Shown piece by piece: positions 26,427 through 40,500 of a stretch of 64,000 bases of DNA. Source of the DNA: Glandiceps talaboti. Lineage: Eukaryota; Hemichordata; Enteropneusta; Spengelidae. The stretch lies in assembly GCF_964340395.1 (NCBI RefSeq), contig NC_135558.1, forward strand, positions 12,985,001-13,049,000. The letters are read 5' to 3'. The stretch's first letter is position 1. Each line of letters starts with the position of its first letter. The notes below the pieces were generated by a model. It searched no databases. It was given only the letters and a program-made list of their open reading frames with translations, and was not told the origin of the DNA. Position numbers and translations under genes: made by a program.

Positions 26427-27471
26427 TCAGTGTTGTCGTTTTGTTATCAATTTCATCCACTCTTTCGTCACTAAAATTGCTTGTTTGCATTCCTTAGACG
26501 GTGATGACTGTGGGATATTCAGTTGACGACCCGCCTGATCTGATGCATTTGTACTTATTATACAGTTATCACTGAAGTTCCTCAGTTCTGATCGAAATTC
26601 AGAAAGGTCAGATTGAAATGTTGGGCCATATTCTGCCACGCGTTTCCAGAGAGTCTTATTAAAATTAAGGTAAAGAAGAAAATCAGCTCGATTCAATAGT
26701 CGAATCTTGTCATATACATCGGTGGAGTATTTACTGGGCTGTATCTGTCGTACATTTTGTGCTAAGTAAATAATATCCGTCATATTCCAGCAAAACAATT
26801 TTCTCATCAATAAAAGTGATTCATCGAAATACTCAGTTATTAACACAAAATCTAGTTCATTCTGAAGTTTTTGAATTGTCTCATTAATGAATGTCTCGTT
26901 TGTAAGCTTACTTCTTGGTAAACCAAGGTCTTGGAACTGTGTGTTGGTACCTGACATAACACTTTTGTATCGACCTGGATCACGAGCAAATTTAAGGAAG
27001 CACTCATCATTAAGCGTAGAATTAAGTTTATTTTTGAGACGACACACATGTTTGTTCAAACCAAACTTCCAAAAGTAGGATTCAAATTGTGTTGCTGGAT
27101 CCCGTAAAATTGTAATATATTTGGTATTTGGTGTCATGAACAAGTCTAAAGCAGTTTTATTGAATGTTAAATGAACTGTGGATATATTAAAAATGAATCT
27201 ACTAGTGTCATTAATGTCAACATTTATGGGTGGCGCGAACAGTTTCTTAGGACTGTCACGATTAATCGCAATCCTCCTTATATGACCGACTCGTAGATGA
27301 TCTTTTCTGTTAAACATGAAAGACAAATTCCTGTTGTATCCATATCTGTCCAGTATCGTGGAAAGTGTCGTACTCCCTGTCTTATGTGTCTTCACGAACA
27401 CAAAGTTGTTGATTGGATGACATATTAGGTAGTTGACTGTATGGCGTGGAGATTTTGTGATCGGTTGCCAC
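26427..27471 (-). CDS. Galactose-3-O-sulfotransferase-like, 3' exon (copy 3)
   Basis: This is a complete catalytic exon. The frame is open for about 347 codons from the TATGTTTCAG acceptor to a TGA. It has the PAPS-binding KTHKTGSTTL and ILRDPATQFES motifs, EYFDESLLLMRKLFCW, and RVAEYGPTFQSDL near the C terminus. One extra codon lies before CHPINNF relative to the other copies. An ATG at 27,483-27,485 just before the acceptor could start a cytosolic form, but a membrane anchor would then be missing, so a spliced upstream exon is more likely. It is predicted to be a Golgi enzyme that sulfates terminal galactose using PAPS. Among the six copies this is one of the four that look functional. Confidence 0.88.
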
Positions 27472-28100
27472 CTGAAACATATCATCGATCATAATCAGAG
27501 AATGAAATTGGAAGAATAAAAAACAGAGACAGAGCCAAGTGTACATATTAATAGGCAGAGGAAAAGAAAGAAGAAATGTGAATTCATTTTATAGGGATAA
27601 ATAATACCATGAAATACGTTCATCTCGTCTGTAAAACTATGTAACCAGGATAGTTCTTGTATCACGATCAAAGGTTACTGGGCTTGACAGGTCAACGCGG
27701 TAACGCCTGTAGAGGAACAGTTCGACAACATGTGTCGACCTAGCTTACCTGCATGTCTGGCCATGGTGACATAATCCACATATATATTCCATTATTAAAT
27801 TACAACTCTAAACATATCTTAGTATGAAACAGCTCCACTTTACAGTACGATCACCAATATTTGCATTATCTTATTTATGATTGAATATTGATATGAATAT
27901 ACTTTAAATACTAATAAATGTACTTTAATACTTTAAATATTACAACCTTATGGTGTTGTTTTCATTTGTACGTAGAGGGGCCGGAAGCAAAATGTAATCG
28001 GTTGAAAGCTTGTTGATGATCAACCCTACGGAAAGCGCAATAAGTACAGATGACAATAGAACCAAGCTGGACCATTTCTAGAAGAAAAAATGAGGCTCAG
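27472..28100. repeat. 5' intron flank of copy 3 (type III)
   Basis: Positions 27,472-27,660 match 49,352-49,555 upstream of copy 5 but differ from the type I flank of copies 1, 2 and 4. Positions 27,955-28,090 match 3,460-3,640. Confidence 0.6.
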
Positions 28101-28680
28101 TCTAAGAACTTTCATTTGGAGCGATAGATGGGAATTCCAAAAGGTACATGATTATATATGAGTTTTTGTCAATGTTGCTCGTTCAAAAGTTCAGTCGGGA
28201 ACTTGTAGGGAAATGATATGATGACAATTATTGAGATGTGACGAAAGTTACGACAGTATTTAGGTGAACGAACTGTTTGTCATAGGGACCGATAGCTAGT
28301 GAAAGTAACCAGTTGGTTATTGCGGAGCATGTGCCGAGTTATGTGTCTTTAATAAACTAATTGAAGATTCAAGATTCGAAGAAATGAGCTTTTTAGGGAA
28401 AGGACTGTCAACATCACATCAAAGTTGTCTTATGGTTGAAAAGAATATTGAATTTCGCTTGTGTTATCAATAAAAGTGCATCTGATGATCAATCCAAATT
28501 ATTGAATATTTGATACCATCGTCAGTGACATCAGTGCTGCTCACGGAATCTGCATACCTGTTTCTTTCGATGTTAAATTTGCAATAATTCAAATACCTTT
28601 TGTCTCACCTAAATAAAATAACTTTGTTTTGTACCAAATACTAACGATGAATAAACTGAAATCAAATAAATAATATGAGA
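28101..28680. other. Intergenic, nothing recognised
   Basis: No gene, RNA or clear repeat seen. Confidence 0.5.
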
Positions 28681-29277
28681 AAGCATCAAGGGTAAATAGC
28701 ATCATGGGTAACATAACTATCAACGAGAGCCACTGTAGACGTTCGAAAAGCATAGGTTACTAGTAACATTCTGTCAACGTCGTAAACCACGTGCTTCATC
28801 GTAAACAACACCATCGGAATTTTGTTGCTTCATCGATCAGCAGCAATGTGTGCTCTAGCTTGCAAGAATGTATTTTGTCAATCACACTTGTTTAGTACAA
28901 CTGTATTGATTACTGCTATCAATATGGTTTTCGGTGTTAAAATAGCACCTCCTTAACTTTTGAAATCTGGTATAGAACCCCGATTACACTTGACATGTTT
29001 TCGGCCATTTGGGCATTTCCTGGGAGGGTTTATTGGAAAACCTCTGGTGATGACAGTACATTTACGGTACCACTATCTGTGTGACTGTCTCGACAACCTC
29101 TGAATATAACATGACTATGTCAGAAGTGGTTGAGCTAAACAATGTCCATAGCACCTACAATACAATTTGAAGGATATGACAATCAATACCATGATAAAAA
29201 CCCAACCGTTTAGTAAATCGTTACTCTAAGATTTCTAAGACGTTTCCGAGTTTAATTTTGTTGACAAAGTCACAGTT
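28681..29277. repeat. Dispersed repeat block
   Basis: This block, including CTGGTATAGAACCCCGATTA and TTTGGGCATTTCCTGGGAGG, recurs at about 50,511-51,060 and 54,680-55,035. No protein signal was recognised. Confidence 0.7.
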
Positions 29278-29328
29278 GTCGTCGTCGTCGTCGGCGTCGG
29301 CGTCGTCGTCGTCGTCGTCGTCGTCGTT
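29278..29328. repeat. (GTC)n microsatellite
   Basis: About 17 GTC/GGC units sit directly after the CACAGTTGT landmark of the dispersed repeat. Confidence 0.95.
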
Positions 29329-31183
29329 ATTTGCATGATTAACATATTATGGTGATTTTGGTTACCATGGCAACAGATGTTCATAAAATGACCTCCTTTT
29401 TGAACTCAGCATACAAAACTACCCCAGGTAGGGTGGTTAATATTCCAATAAACCTGATTATTATAAAAAATATTATTTCTATATACTATTTTATAATTAT
29501 TATTATTATTATTACAAGGGGTTTAAATATTATATAGTAATGGAAAATGTTGGGAGGACTTTAGAGGAATATCACTTATGGTTGTTGTGTAGGAGTTGTA
29601 AAGGGTGACGTTTTACACCCACATCTAATTGTTCAACATTTCCCATTCAAGCTTCAAGTCGTAACAATTGGGGGCTTGGTACTTGCCATGTATAAAAGTA
29701 TAACAATATTATCTTATTTATGACTAAATTGGCACTAGCACTGCGGCCCAGCAAAGATCTCAATTGTCCAGTATTCCCTGAAGCATTTAAGCACTAATAT
29801 TTGATTGACAGCTACGGTAGCGGTAGTGATGACTCAGATTTTCAGAAAAACCCCTTTGGTCTCTACTTACGATTTTTCAGACAGATTGGTGTGCATTTGA
29901 AAAAGTTGAACATGAGTTGAGCGAAGTTAAGTTGTCATAAATTAATGCTGCAAAGTTTAGTGAAAAGAATATCGATTTCAAGTTTTTCTGATATGAGCGC
30001 AGTAGTACTGACTGTGGTGAGTGTCCGTGGAACACATATCGCTGACCTGTTGATAGCATTATTTGCTGACGGGTATTAAACTAAAATATACAGAATAACT
30101 CGAAACTCTCGATTTTATTTGCCACACAACTTTCATGAAATTAAAGACTGATTTTCGTGAAAGCAAATGCTAGGTCAGTCTGTATGTATTACGTGTAATT
30201 TACTTGCAGAATAACGAAGTTAACGATCTGTATTTTTGTAGGTGTACATGGTAAAATGTGCCGGTTTACAAATTACAATGGTTTTCTTAATAAAAAGTGA
30301 CAAATCTAAAGCCAAGAGATTTGTTACAAAACCCCTTTGGTCTTTATTTATGAATTTTCAGACCGATTGGTGCGCATTTGAAAAAGTTGAACATGAGCAA
30401 ATTTCAGTTGTCATAAAAGAACACGGCCATTGTTTTTCTATGGGAAATCTGACAAAGTATTCGGAATTAAATGTCAAATTCGCACTCCTACAATCGCTTG
30501 ATTTAATTTTTCTTAATCTTCACGTTACTTGCGATACAATTTTGGGATTTTAAGTCGTTTGAATCTCTTCTAAAATCGTATGGTTTTGATTTTATTTGAT
30601 CTCATTCGAAAATGTGATGTCATTTTGCTGGCATGCCATAAAGTAGACTTGACCTGTGTCATAACTTCTGCTACTGTAAAACGTTGTAAGAATATTGTTT
30701 CATTTATTACAAATTGTACCTTCATGAATAGCTGATAAGATGTAATAATATATTAATCCGAATGCCAAAACGTACCTGAAATTATAAAATGTACCGCATA
30801 CATGTGGAGAGCATGTGATATAGGTCATTCCAGGAATGATGATATTGTTACACTGTGTAACATTGTATCACATTCACAAGGTGTTTACGTGTGCATCTGC
30901 ACAGCACGTGCGTACTAAAACAATGCAAATACAAGGTCACAACCTTGATGGAGACACAACTGTGAAGGTGTGGAAGGCTACTCATCCTCAACTATATCCA
31001 GCGGCATTGTGTTCAATTATAACGCAAATAATGGTTTCCTTGAATGCAACGTTGGATGGATATTTTGGTACACGAGTGTCAATGTTGTGTCAAACCGGAC
31101 CTTATTATTCAAGACCTACATAATCGAATGTTACATCGCTTATCCATCACGACCATGTCATATATTCAACATGTGCATATACA

Positions 31184-31194
<11 letters not shown>
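29329..31194. other. Mostly unassigned; contains a short direct repeat
   Basis: A segment of about 68 bp (CCCCTTTGGTCT.. to ..GTTGAACATGAG) occurs at about 29,848-29,915 and 30,330-30,397. The second lies in an open frame at 30,242-30,553 that I do not recognise. Another open frame at 30,836-31,123 is also unassigned. Neither has clear splice signals. They may be remains of a DNA transposon or of a diverged gene. Confidence 0.35.

Positions 31195-31269
<75 letters not shown>
31195..31269. repeat. (TA)n microsatellite
   Basis: An uninterrupted TA tract. Confidence 0.95.
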
Positions 31270-31272
<3 letters not shown>

Positions 31273-32203
31273 TTACACTGTCAAGAAAGGAAAGTTGAAC
31301 TTTGTTCATAGCAAAAGGTATGTAGAGCTGATGATTTCGTTAATGTACATGTTTGTAAATGTCAGCGCAACTGTAAAGGACAAGAATATGTCAAGATGGA
31401 GTTGTATTTTCATGCTGAGTAATTTGTATTAAATTGTAATTTCACACAGTATATCTTTATTTATGTGTTATGCTGTCATTATTGCTAACAGTTGCAGGCT
31501 TTTACATGTAATATTTAACAGAAAACAAGTGAAGGCCTGTAATTTTCTTCACATTCCCACACACCAGTTTGTTTATGTATGTACATGTAGTACCCTCCTT
31601 GCGCGTGACATGTTGTAATGTAGTCGGACCCGGCCCTTTGAAATTTGGGATCGTAATTGGACCTTGTAATCAGCACAGATCGTCTAACATACATGTTAAG
31701 CTTTTACAACCACTCAGTTTGTGACTTGTTGCATATTTTATTTGGAGTTAGAGTAACAAAATATGTGGTATTTTAATAGTAAACCCATTCATTTGTAGGT
31801 GTATGTCAGATGTTTTTTTTACTAAAACATGGCATTTGTAATGTAAACGTATTTTATGTTTCCATGGAAGCCACTCTCCAATTTTAGATAATCTGTCTTA
31901 CAATGGATCGCCCCCCCCCTTTATAACCCAACAAAATTCAGATTCCTCCCCCCTCCACATGGTCAGAAATTTTCAAGGCCTCCCCTCCCACACACATTTA
32001 TTTTTATAACATAAATATAGCCACACACATACACATGTGTACACATACATACATACATACATATACCTAAATAATACATACATACATACATACACATACA
32101 TACATACATACATACATACATACATACATACATACATACATACATACATACATACATACATACATTGTCTCTAATGTAATTGCATGAACATGTTTACATT
32201 TGG
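31270..32203. other. Intergenic with (ATAC)n microsatellite
   Basis: A CATA/ATAC array lies at about 32,040-32,164. The rest holds no recognised gene. Confidence 0.7.
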
Positions 32204-33442
32204 AATCTCCAGATTTTACACAGACCTTAACATTATATTGAAGCTGAAAACAGGGTAATTAATGTTAGTTGTTTTTTATACAGGAACTTGTATATACATG
32301 TTTTGCACCCTCTTTTGTTAAAAGGCTGTCAAATTTTGACATGATTTTTATTATTTCAGTTTCACTCATGTTTTTTGGTTGATTTATTTTTTAAAGCTAT
32401 ACTCCTACCCTGTTGAAATTTACATGAATACATATACCAATATTATTTTTGTATAGTGTTTATAAAATTAATGGGTCTAAAGACAGACTACTGTACAGTC
32501 TTTTGCAAACAGCATATACAAATTTACATACAAAATAAAAAAAAATACATGTAAACTTTTAAAATAGGGCAACTCTGTCCTTTAAGCCAAACACTGACAG
32601 TCTTCTATGTATTCCAAGCAAATAAATACACACCATGGTAGCTATGATGCAGATCTATGGAAATAACAGGTAAAATGGTGGCCATTATTGTATATAATTA
32701 TGTTTCAGTTTGCAACAATTCTTTTGTAATTAACTGTCTCTTTGTACAACTATTCATCAATTCTTCTGGTCTTCCATGTTGTTGCTCTCCGGCCTGATCT
32801 TGTATACATATAAAATTCTCTCTCACTGACACAGGTGACCAAAACTCCCTTTCCACTATATTTGAGTCAGATGAATCATTGTCACTGTCAGAATAAGTCA
32901 GTATCAGAGCTGGTTGAAAGAGTCGTCTTAATAAGGAACAGCGTAAAAAATCAGGCAGAGAAAGAAGAAGGTGGAAATGAAGCATGCAAACAAAATTCTA
33001 CAGGCAGTGGTAAAGAACAAAGATAGAATTACTGAAACCATACCTAAGTTTATAAGTTCCCAGAATTATCTACAGAAATCTGCAATAAAACTGAACATGG
33101 ATGATGTCAACCTTTATGGATTCAAGCTGAGATGTAGTTCAAGATAGTTCTAAACGTTTATTTAAAAGATTAAAATTCACTTCAGGACAGTTCAACATGC
33201 CATCAGCCGATGTCGAGTATGATAAATAGTGCAATGCTTTGAAATTGTCCATAGACTATGTCATACTCATGTTGCAGTGATTTTGGGCTATCTATATTAC
33301 GCAGTCTCTTCCTGTGCTCATTTTACAGTTGGTTTAATAGTTTAACAATGGGCCCGGGCGAGATAAGCAACTCAACACACACTTAAGTTATTAAAAAGAC
33401 ATTGGGTATCTCAAAATGTGTTTTCATCATTTTTATATTTAT

Positions 33443-33604
33443 ATATAATCCCATGAAATCAATGTTAGTTTTACGTCATAATGCTCTGAGTATGATTCCG
33501 CGGACTAATACAAATTCGAGCCGGTAGGCGAGAATTTGTAGTCCGCGGAATCATACGAGGAGCATTATGACGTAAAACTAACATTGATTTCATGGAATTA
33601 TATA
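33443..33604. mobile_element. Foldback/MITE element, about 160 bp
   Basis: This is a near-perfect hairpin: TATATAATCCCATGAAATC at one end, its complement at the other, and TTCCGCGGACTA stems around a centre near 33,523. It is mirrored at 39,688-39,849 in the right arm. No coding capacity. Confidence 0.75.
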
Positions 33605-33689
33605 TTTATCACATAAGTAAGTATTTCCCTGTATTTTTCTAAAATTATAAATCGTATTTTACGAATACTGCATCATTCCATCGCACTAT

Positions 33690-33765
33690 ATTCTTCATCG
33701 CGTATTAAAAAATGGCGACTGACGGCTATGCAAATTACATAATCGCGTGACCTGTCGCGAGGTCA
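33690..33765 (+). promoter_or_regulatory. Promoter-like block in the palindrome arm
   Basis: AAAAATGGCGACTGAC (YY1-like) is followed by the octamer ATGCAAAT and CGCGTGACCTGTCGCGAGG. The arrangement resembles the block at 60,490-60,545. A mirror copy lies at about 39,527-39,602. The ATG opens only 12 codons. Confidence 0.3.
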
Positions 33766-35149
33766 AGCTTACCATATGTATGGTATCGGTCATACTGTTG
33801 TGTGGTTTCTCAACCAAAATTATCGGTTATAAACTTGCGATGTACATGTAATATCGAATTTAGTTTAAAACGTAAGTAGAATTGTCTGAATACGACTTTT
33901 GTGCCGTCATTTTAATAATATTTTCTCGGGTTGTGTAAGTTCGGAGATCTGAGCTGGACGGAAAATCGGAAGTATTATAATAAGCTTGCCAGCTGATACA
34001 TCGATAATCTACGTGATTTTTAAATAGAATAAAATGTATCAAATAAAAATAAAAGTACTTCTACGTATCAAACTCATGCCATCCAAGGATATATGTAACG
34101 TAATGTATGCATTTACATTTTGAAAGCACATAATTATTACGATAAACTTGATCGTAGCGTAGGGTTGGCAGAAACACTCAAACAGTACGGAGAAAAAATA
34201 GTTCGGTAGAACAGGGGTGATATGCTCTGAAATCACCCCCTGTTTGACGTCACACAGTAGAAGATATGCACGTATTTATGTGATAAGTAAAAAAAAAACA
34301 TCACAAAATTTCAAGTCCCCCCCCCTCAACCATCCTCCAAATTTTCAAGCCCCCCCCCCTCAATTCCACCGACCCCACTGCCCGTTATTTGTGAATGCAG
34401 CCTAATGGCATGCGTATAACTGTCTGCAGACACACATTTTCTATGTAATTTTTATTGAAAATGCATAAAATACATAAGATCTGCTGTAGTCCGGTGCGTA
34501 GTTTCAGAGGGAGTAATTCGGAACTCTAGTCTGACAAATGTCCTCCAAGGTCATGTTCATAATCTACACCCGGCACGTACAAGTTACATCTGCAAGCAGG
34601 ACTAGATATGATCACACGTGTACATTTCCCAGTCATTTTTTTCTGAGATTTTGTGCAATTTTTCATAACAGTAGATTTTTGTTATAAAATGGTGACTATG
34701 GTATAAAAGTACAATACATTACCAACTTCTGTATAAAATGTATTTTATAGTGAAACCACTAACCACTTTATTACATCGCTAAAACAAAACTGCATAATGA
34801 AGAGCTGAAGAAATGAACCACTTCTACATGTCACCAAAATAAAAAATAAAATTAAAAAAAACAACAGCGGAGCTATTCTGACCGATAGGTCGCTTGTTTT
34901 AAAGTAAATATGCTTAATTTATGGGTATGTCGTTTCACTGGTCTCGTACCCGCATATTTATTACTACTATATATAACCACGGTTGTATATACATTGAGCT
35001 GTTGTTTAGTGAATTAACTGCTGTGTTGACCACATTGACAGCTATATTCATAGCCACGAATTGGGCATTCTAACAACATTATTTGTAGGAAACAAAATCT
35101 AATGCCTCAGGCCTTTCAGAAGGCATTCAGTTTAAATGTGTATATTCTT

Positions 35150-36390
35150 TGTGATAGGCAGGATTAATAATGATGATGTACATAACACAAACTAACTGCT
35201 AACAACCAGTGTAGCTAGTATGGCAAAGGACCAATGTACAATTACACATATATCATTATATAGATAGAAAGACACACCCCATACTCATAAGTCTGCTAGG
35301 GACGAAATACTCAATTGAATCCAGAACGGTTTAAATGGCCTTACCTGTCTTTCACGCCTTATACGTACTGCTGTAAACAACTTCATATGGTTCACTTATT
35401 ACTATAAACTAGTGGATAACGTTCACGAGTTCCGTCACCTTGTTCACGTAGTTTCTGTTTGATGGGTTTCTGCTTTTTAATCATGCTTCATGCCAAACTG
35501 ATTTAATGCATTGCGTTAAGGGGTCTTCAACAACTAAACTATTTTGGTATCGTAGTTGTATTCATTTATCAAATAGATTATGGTATACGATATCTGAAGT
35601 GTTTCTAACGTGGCTACACAGGGAACCTTGTACATCCTAGCCCTAGGGTGTACATCATATTGCTACAATAACCTAGTGCTAGGAAGAAGAGCACAGCCAT
35701 GTACCAACTGTGAGCCACAAAGCCCCGTTACAGAGTTTTTTTTCCACAGCCCTGGTTGTGAAAAATATGCCTGTTGCATGGATGTGGAATACCACCTCTG
35801 TGGCACCACTATTTTGCACATCCCAGTGCCATAATTGTGTACTGCTCATCTTGCACACAGTTGTACACATCTATGTATTAAGAGCTATGGTGGAATAATA
35901 TCCTGTAGTACCCATCTTAAGATTGTTCATATTCGACTTGGATATAGTTCACACAGATGGCACATGGTGGAATAATACCCTACAGCTCTTGTTCATACCC
36001 GACTAGCATAGCTCACACAGCTGGGTCATTCACATACATAGAACAGGGTTGTGCATATATATATATGTATTTGTATCAGTCCAATGGCACCATGGGGCTG
36101 TACCAGGTATGTGTACAATATCCCTGTAACATCAGTGGCCAACCCACTAGGTGTAACATACCTAGATTTGATAGATGTGTAACTGTTGTGGCAACATCAA
36201 TATAACATGGATTTTAAACATAACAATGCAGCATAGGTTTTTGTAACATTCCATCACAAACGTTTCCCCACAGCCATGTACCAGCTATGCTAGCAGATAG
36301 TTGTAACCTATGTATTTCCTATAGCCATGCACGAGCTATGTCAACACTACTCTAACAGCTGTTTTTCCCACAGCCAGTCGGATATGATTA
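35150..36390 (+). repeat. Dispersed repeat unit R1 (fullest copy)
   Basis: The unit begins near TTTGTGATAGGCAGG. It runs through CATCCTAGCCCTAGGGTGTAC and the GGAATAATATCCTGTAG region, and ends near 36,390. Related pieces: 36,398-36,893 and 36,893-37,475 (direct), 37,522-38,150 and 41,089-41,680 (inverted), 46,940-47,285 (inverted, distal part) and 58,815-59,165 (direct, partial). No protein motif is seen; probably a non-autonomous element of unknown class. Confidence 0.65.
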
Positions 36391-37521
36391 CAATCTGTAT
36401 ATTCTTTGTGATAGGCAGGGTTAATAACGATGATGTACATAACATAAACTAACTGCTAACAACCAGTGTAGCTCGTATGGCAAAGGACTAATGAAGAATT
36501 ACACGTATATTGATTCATTACATAGATAGGAAGACACACCCCATACTCATACGTCTGCTAGGGACGAAATACTCAATTGAATCCAGAACGGTTTAAATGG
36601 CATTACCTGTCTTTCACACCTTATACGTACTGCTGTAAACATCTGCATATGGTTCACTTATTACTATAAACTAGTGGATAACGTTCACGTGTTCCGTCAC
36701 CTTGTTCACGTAGTTTCTGTTTGATGGGTAATTCTTTGTTTCTACTTTTTAATCATGCTTCAAGCCAAACTGATTTAATGCATTGCGATAAGGGGTCTTC
36801 AACAACTAAACTATTTTGGTATCGTAGTCATATTCATTTATCAAATAGATTATGATGTACGATATCTGAAGTGTTTCTAACGTGGCTACACCTACGTACT
36901 GCTGTAAACATATTGTTCACTTATTATTATAAAATAGTGGATAACGTACAGGTGTTCTGTCACCTTTTTCATGTAGTTCCTTTTCTGAAGGGTGATTCTT
37001 TGTTTCTGCTTTCTTAAGTATGCTTCATGCCAAACTGATTTCAAACATTGCGTTAGGGGGTCTTCAACAACTCAACTACATTTTTGTATTTCGATATTTT
37101 AATCGTACTCATTTAATAGATTATGATATGCGATATCTGAAGTGTTTCTAATATAGCTACATAGGGAATCCTGTACATCCTAGCCCTAGGGTGTGTACAT
37201 CCTAATGCTGCAATATCCTAGTGCTAGGAAGAAGAGCGCAATCATGTATCAACTGTGAGCCTCACAGCCCCATTACATAGTATATTGTTCCACAACCGCG
37301 GTATATGGTTGTGAAAAATGCCTGTTGCAAGGATATGTAATACCACCGCTGTGCCACGACTGTTTTGCACATCCCAGCGCCATAGTTGTGTACTGTCCAC
37401 CTTGCATACAGTTATACTCATCTATGTAAAAAAGAGCTATCATGGTGGAATAATATCCTGTAGCACCCCTCTTGTTCATATCCGACTAGTATATAGCTCA
37501 CACATGTGTATATAGCTCACA
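35770..37521. repeat. Spacer of the giant inverted repeat
   Basis: The 1.75-kb spacer is itself made of R1 material in direct orientation (36,398-37,475). No gene is supported. Confidence 0.75.
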
Positions 37522-40500
37522 CATATTTTTCACAACCAGGGCTGTGGAAAAAATATACTCTGTAACGGGGCTTTGAGGCTCACAGTTGATACATGGCTGT
37601 GCTCTTCTTCCTAGCACTAGGTTATTGTAGCAATATGATGTACACCCTAGGGCTAGGATGTACAAGGTTCCCTGTGTAGCCACGTTAGAAACACTTCAGA
37701 TATCGTATACCATAATCTATTTGATAAATGAATACAACTACGATACCAAAATAGTTTAGTTGTTGAAGACCCCTTAACGCAATGCATTAAATCAGTTTGG
37801 CATGAAGCATGATTAAAAAGCAGAAACCCATCAAACAGAAACTACGTGAACAAGGTGACGGAACTCGTGAACGTTATCCACTAGTTTATAGTAATAAGTG
37901 AACCATATGAAGTTGTTTACAGCAGTACGTATAAGGCGTGAAAGACAGGTAAGGCCATTTAAACCGTTCTGGATTCAATTGAGTATTTCGTCCCTAGCAG
38001 ACTTATGAGTATGGGGTGTGTCTTTCTATCTATATAATGATATATGTGTAATTGTACATTGGTCCTTTGCCATACTAGCTACACTGGTTGTTAGCAGTTT
38101 GTTTGTGTTATGTACATCATCATTATTAATCCTGCCTATCACAAAGAATATACACATTTAAACTGAATGCCTTCTGAAAGGCCTGAGGCATTAGATTTTG
38201 TTTCCTACAAATAATGTTGTTAGAATGCCCAATTCGTGGCTATGAATATAGCTGTCAATGTGGTCAACACAGCAGTTAATTCACTAAACAACAGCTCAAT
38301 GTATATACAACCGTGGTTATATATAGTAGTAATAAATATGCGGGTACGAGACCAGTGAAACGACATACCCATAAATTAAGCATATTTACTTTAAAACAAG
38401 CGACCTATCGGTCAGAATAGCTCCGCTGTTGTTTTTTTAATTTTATTTTTTATTTTGGTGACATGTAGAAGTGGTTCATTTCTTCAGCTCTTCATTATGC
38501 AGTTTTGTTTTAGCGATGTAATAAAGTGGTTAGTGGTTTCACTATAAAATACATTTTATACAGAAGTTGGTAATGTATTGTACTTTTATACCATAGTCAC
38601 CATTTTATAACAAAAATCTACTGTTATGAAAAATTGCACAAAATCTCAGAAAAAAATGACTGGGAAATGTACACGTGTGATCATATCTAGTCCTGCTTGC
38701 AGACGTAACTTGTACGTGCCGGGTGTAGATTATGAACATGACCTTGGAGGACATTTGTCAGACTAGAGTTCCGAATTACTCCCTCTGAAACTACGCACCG
38801 GACTACAGCAGATCTTATGTATTTTATGCATTTTCAATAAAAATTACATAGAAAATGTGTGTCTGCAGACAGTTATACGCATGCCATTAGGCTGCATTCA
38901 CAAATAACGGGCAGTGGGGTCGGTGGAATTGAGGGGGGGGGGGCTTGAAAATTTGGAGGATGGTTGAGGGGGGGGACTTGAAATTTTGTGATGGTTTTTT
39001 TTTACTTATCACATAAATACGTGCATATCTTCTACTGTGTGACGTCAAACAGGGGGTGATTTCAGAGCATATCACCCCTGTTCTACCGAACTATTTTTTC
39101 TCCGTACTGTTTGAGTGTTTCTGCCAACCCTACGCTACGATCAAGTTTATCGTAATAATTATGTGCTTTCAAAATGTAAATGCATACATTACGTTACATA
39201 TATCCTTGGATGGCATGAGTTTGATACGTAGAAGTACTTTTATTTTTATTTGATACATTTTATTCTATTTAAAAATCACGTAGATTATCGATGTATCAGC
39301 TGGCAAGCTTATTATAATACTTCCGATTTTCCGTCCAGCTCAGATCTCCGAACTTACACAACCCGAGAAAATATTATTAAAATGACGGCACAAAAGTCGT
39401 ATTCAGACAATTCTACTTACGTTTTAAACTAAATTCGATATTACATGTACATCGCAAGTTTATAACCGATAATTTTGGTTGAGAAACCACACAACAGTAT
39501 GACCGATACCATACATATGGTAAGCTTGACCTCGCGACAGGTCACGCGATTATGTAATTTGCATAGCCGTCAGTCGCCATTTTTTAATACGCGATGAAGA
39601 ATATAGTGCGATGGAATGATGCAGTATTCGTAAAATACGATTTATAATTTTAGAAAAATACAGGGAAATACTTACTTATGTGATAAATATATAATTCCAT
39701 GAAATCAATGTTAGTTTTACGTCATAATGCTCCTCGTATGATTCCGCGGACTACAAATTCTCGCCTACCGGCTCGAATTTGTATTAGTCCGCGGAATCAT
39801 ACTCAGAGCATTATGACGTAAAACTAACATTGATTTCATGGGATTATATATAAATATAAAAATGATGAAAACACATTTTGAGATACCCAATGTCTTTTTA
39901 ATAACTTAAGTGTGTGTTGAGTTGCTTATCTCGCCCGGGCCCATTGTTAAACTATTAAACCAACTGTAAAATGAGCACAGGAAGAGACTGCATAATATAG
40001 ATAGCCCAAAATCACTGCAACATGAGTATGACATAGTCTATGGACAATTTCAAAGCATTGCACTATTTATCATACTCGACATCAGCTGATGGCATGTTGA
40101 ACTGTCCTCAAGTGAATTTTAATCCTTTAAATAAACGTTTAGAACTATCTTGAACTACATCTCAGCTTGAATCCATAAAGGTTGACATCATCCATGTTCA
40201 GTTTTATTGCAGATTTCTGTAGATAATTCTGGGAACTTATAAACTTAGGTATGATTTCAGTAATTCTATCTTTGTCTTTACCAATGCCTGTAGAATTTTG
40301 TTTGCATGCTTCATTTCCACCTTCTTCTTTCTCTGCCTGATTTTTTACGCTGTTCCTTATTAAGACGACTCTTTCAACCAGCTCTGATACTGACTTATTC
40401 TGACAGTGACAATGATTCATCTTACTCAGATATAGTGGAAAGGGAGTTTTGGTCACCTGTGTCAGTGAGAGAGAAATTTATATGTATACAAGATCAGGCC

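Larger units (their letters stand above)
32204..35769 (+). repeat. Left arm of giant inverted repeat (3.57 kb)
   Basis: This arm pairs base for base with 37,522-41,088. The outer match starts at AATCTCCAG and the inner match ends at GTGAAAAATATG. Position sums are constant (about 73,292) along the arm, so there is almost no length change. Scattered substitutions and small indels distinguish the arms. It holds a foldback element (33,443-33,604), a promoter-like block near 33,690-33,760, and part of a dispersed repeat (35,150-35,769). A 95-codon open frame at 32,698-32,985 (minus), mirrored at 40,306-40,593, has no recognised domain. Confidence 0.9.

Noticed and set aside
32698-32985. 95-codon frame in both arms of the giant palindrome
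   Set aside because: It is conserved only because the arms are near-identical. It has no domain, start context or splice support.
35610-35834. 74-codon frame MATQGTLYILALG.. and its mirror at 37,498
   Set aside because: It is part of dispersed repeat R1 and is broken or shifted in other R1 copies.
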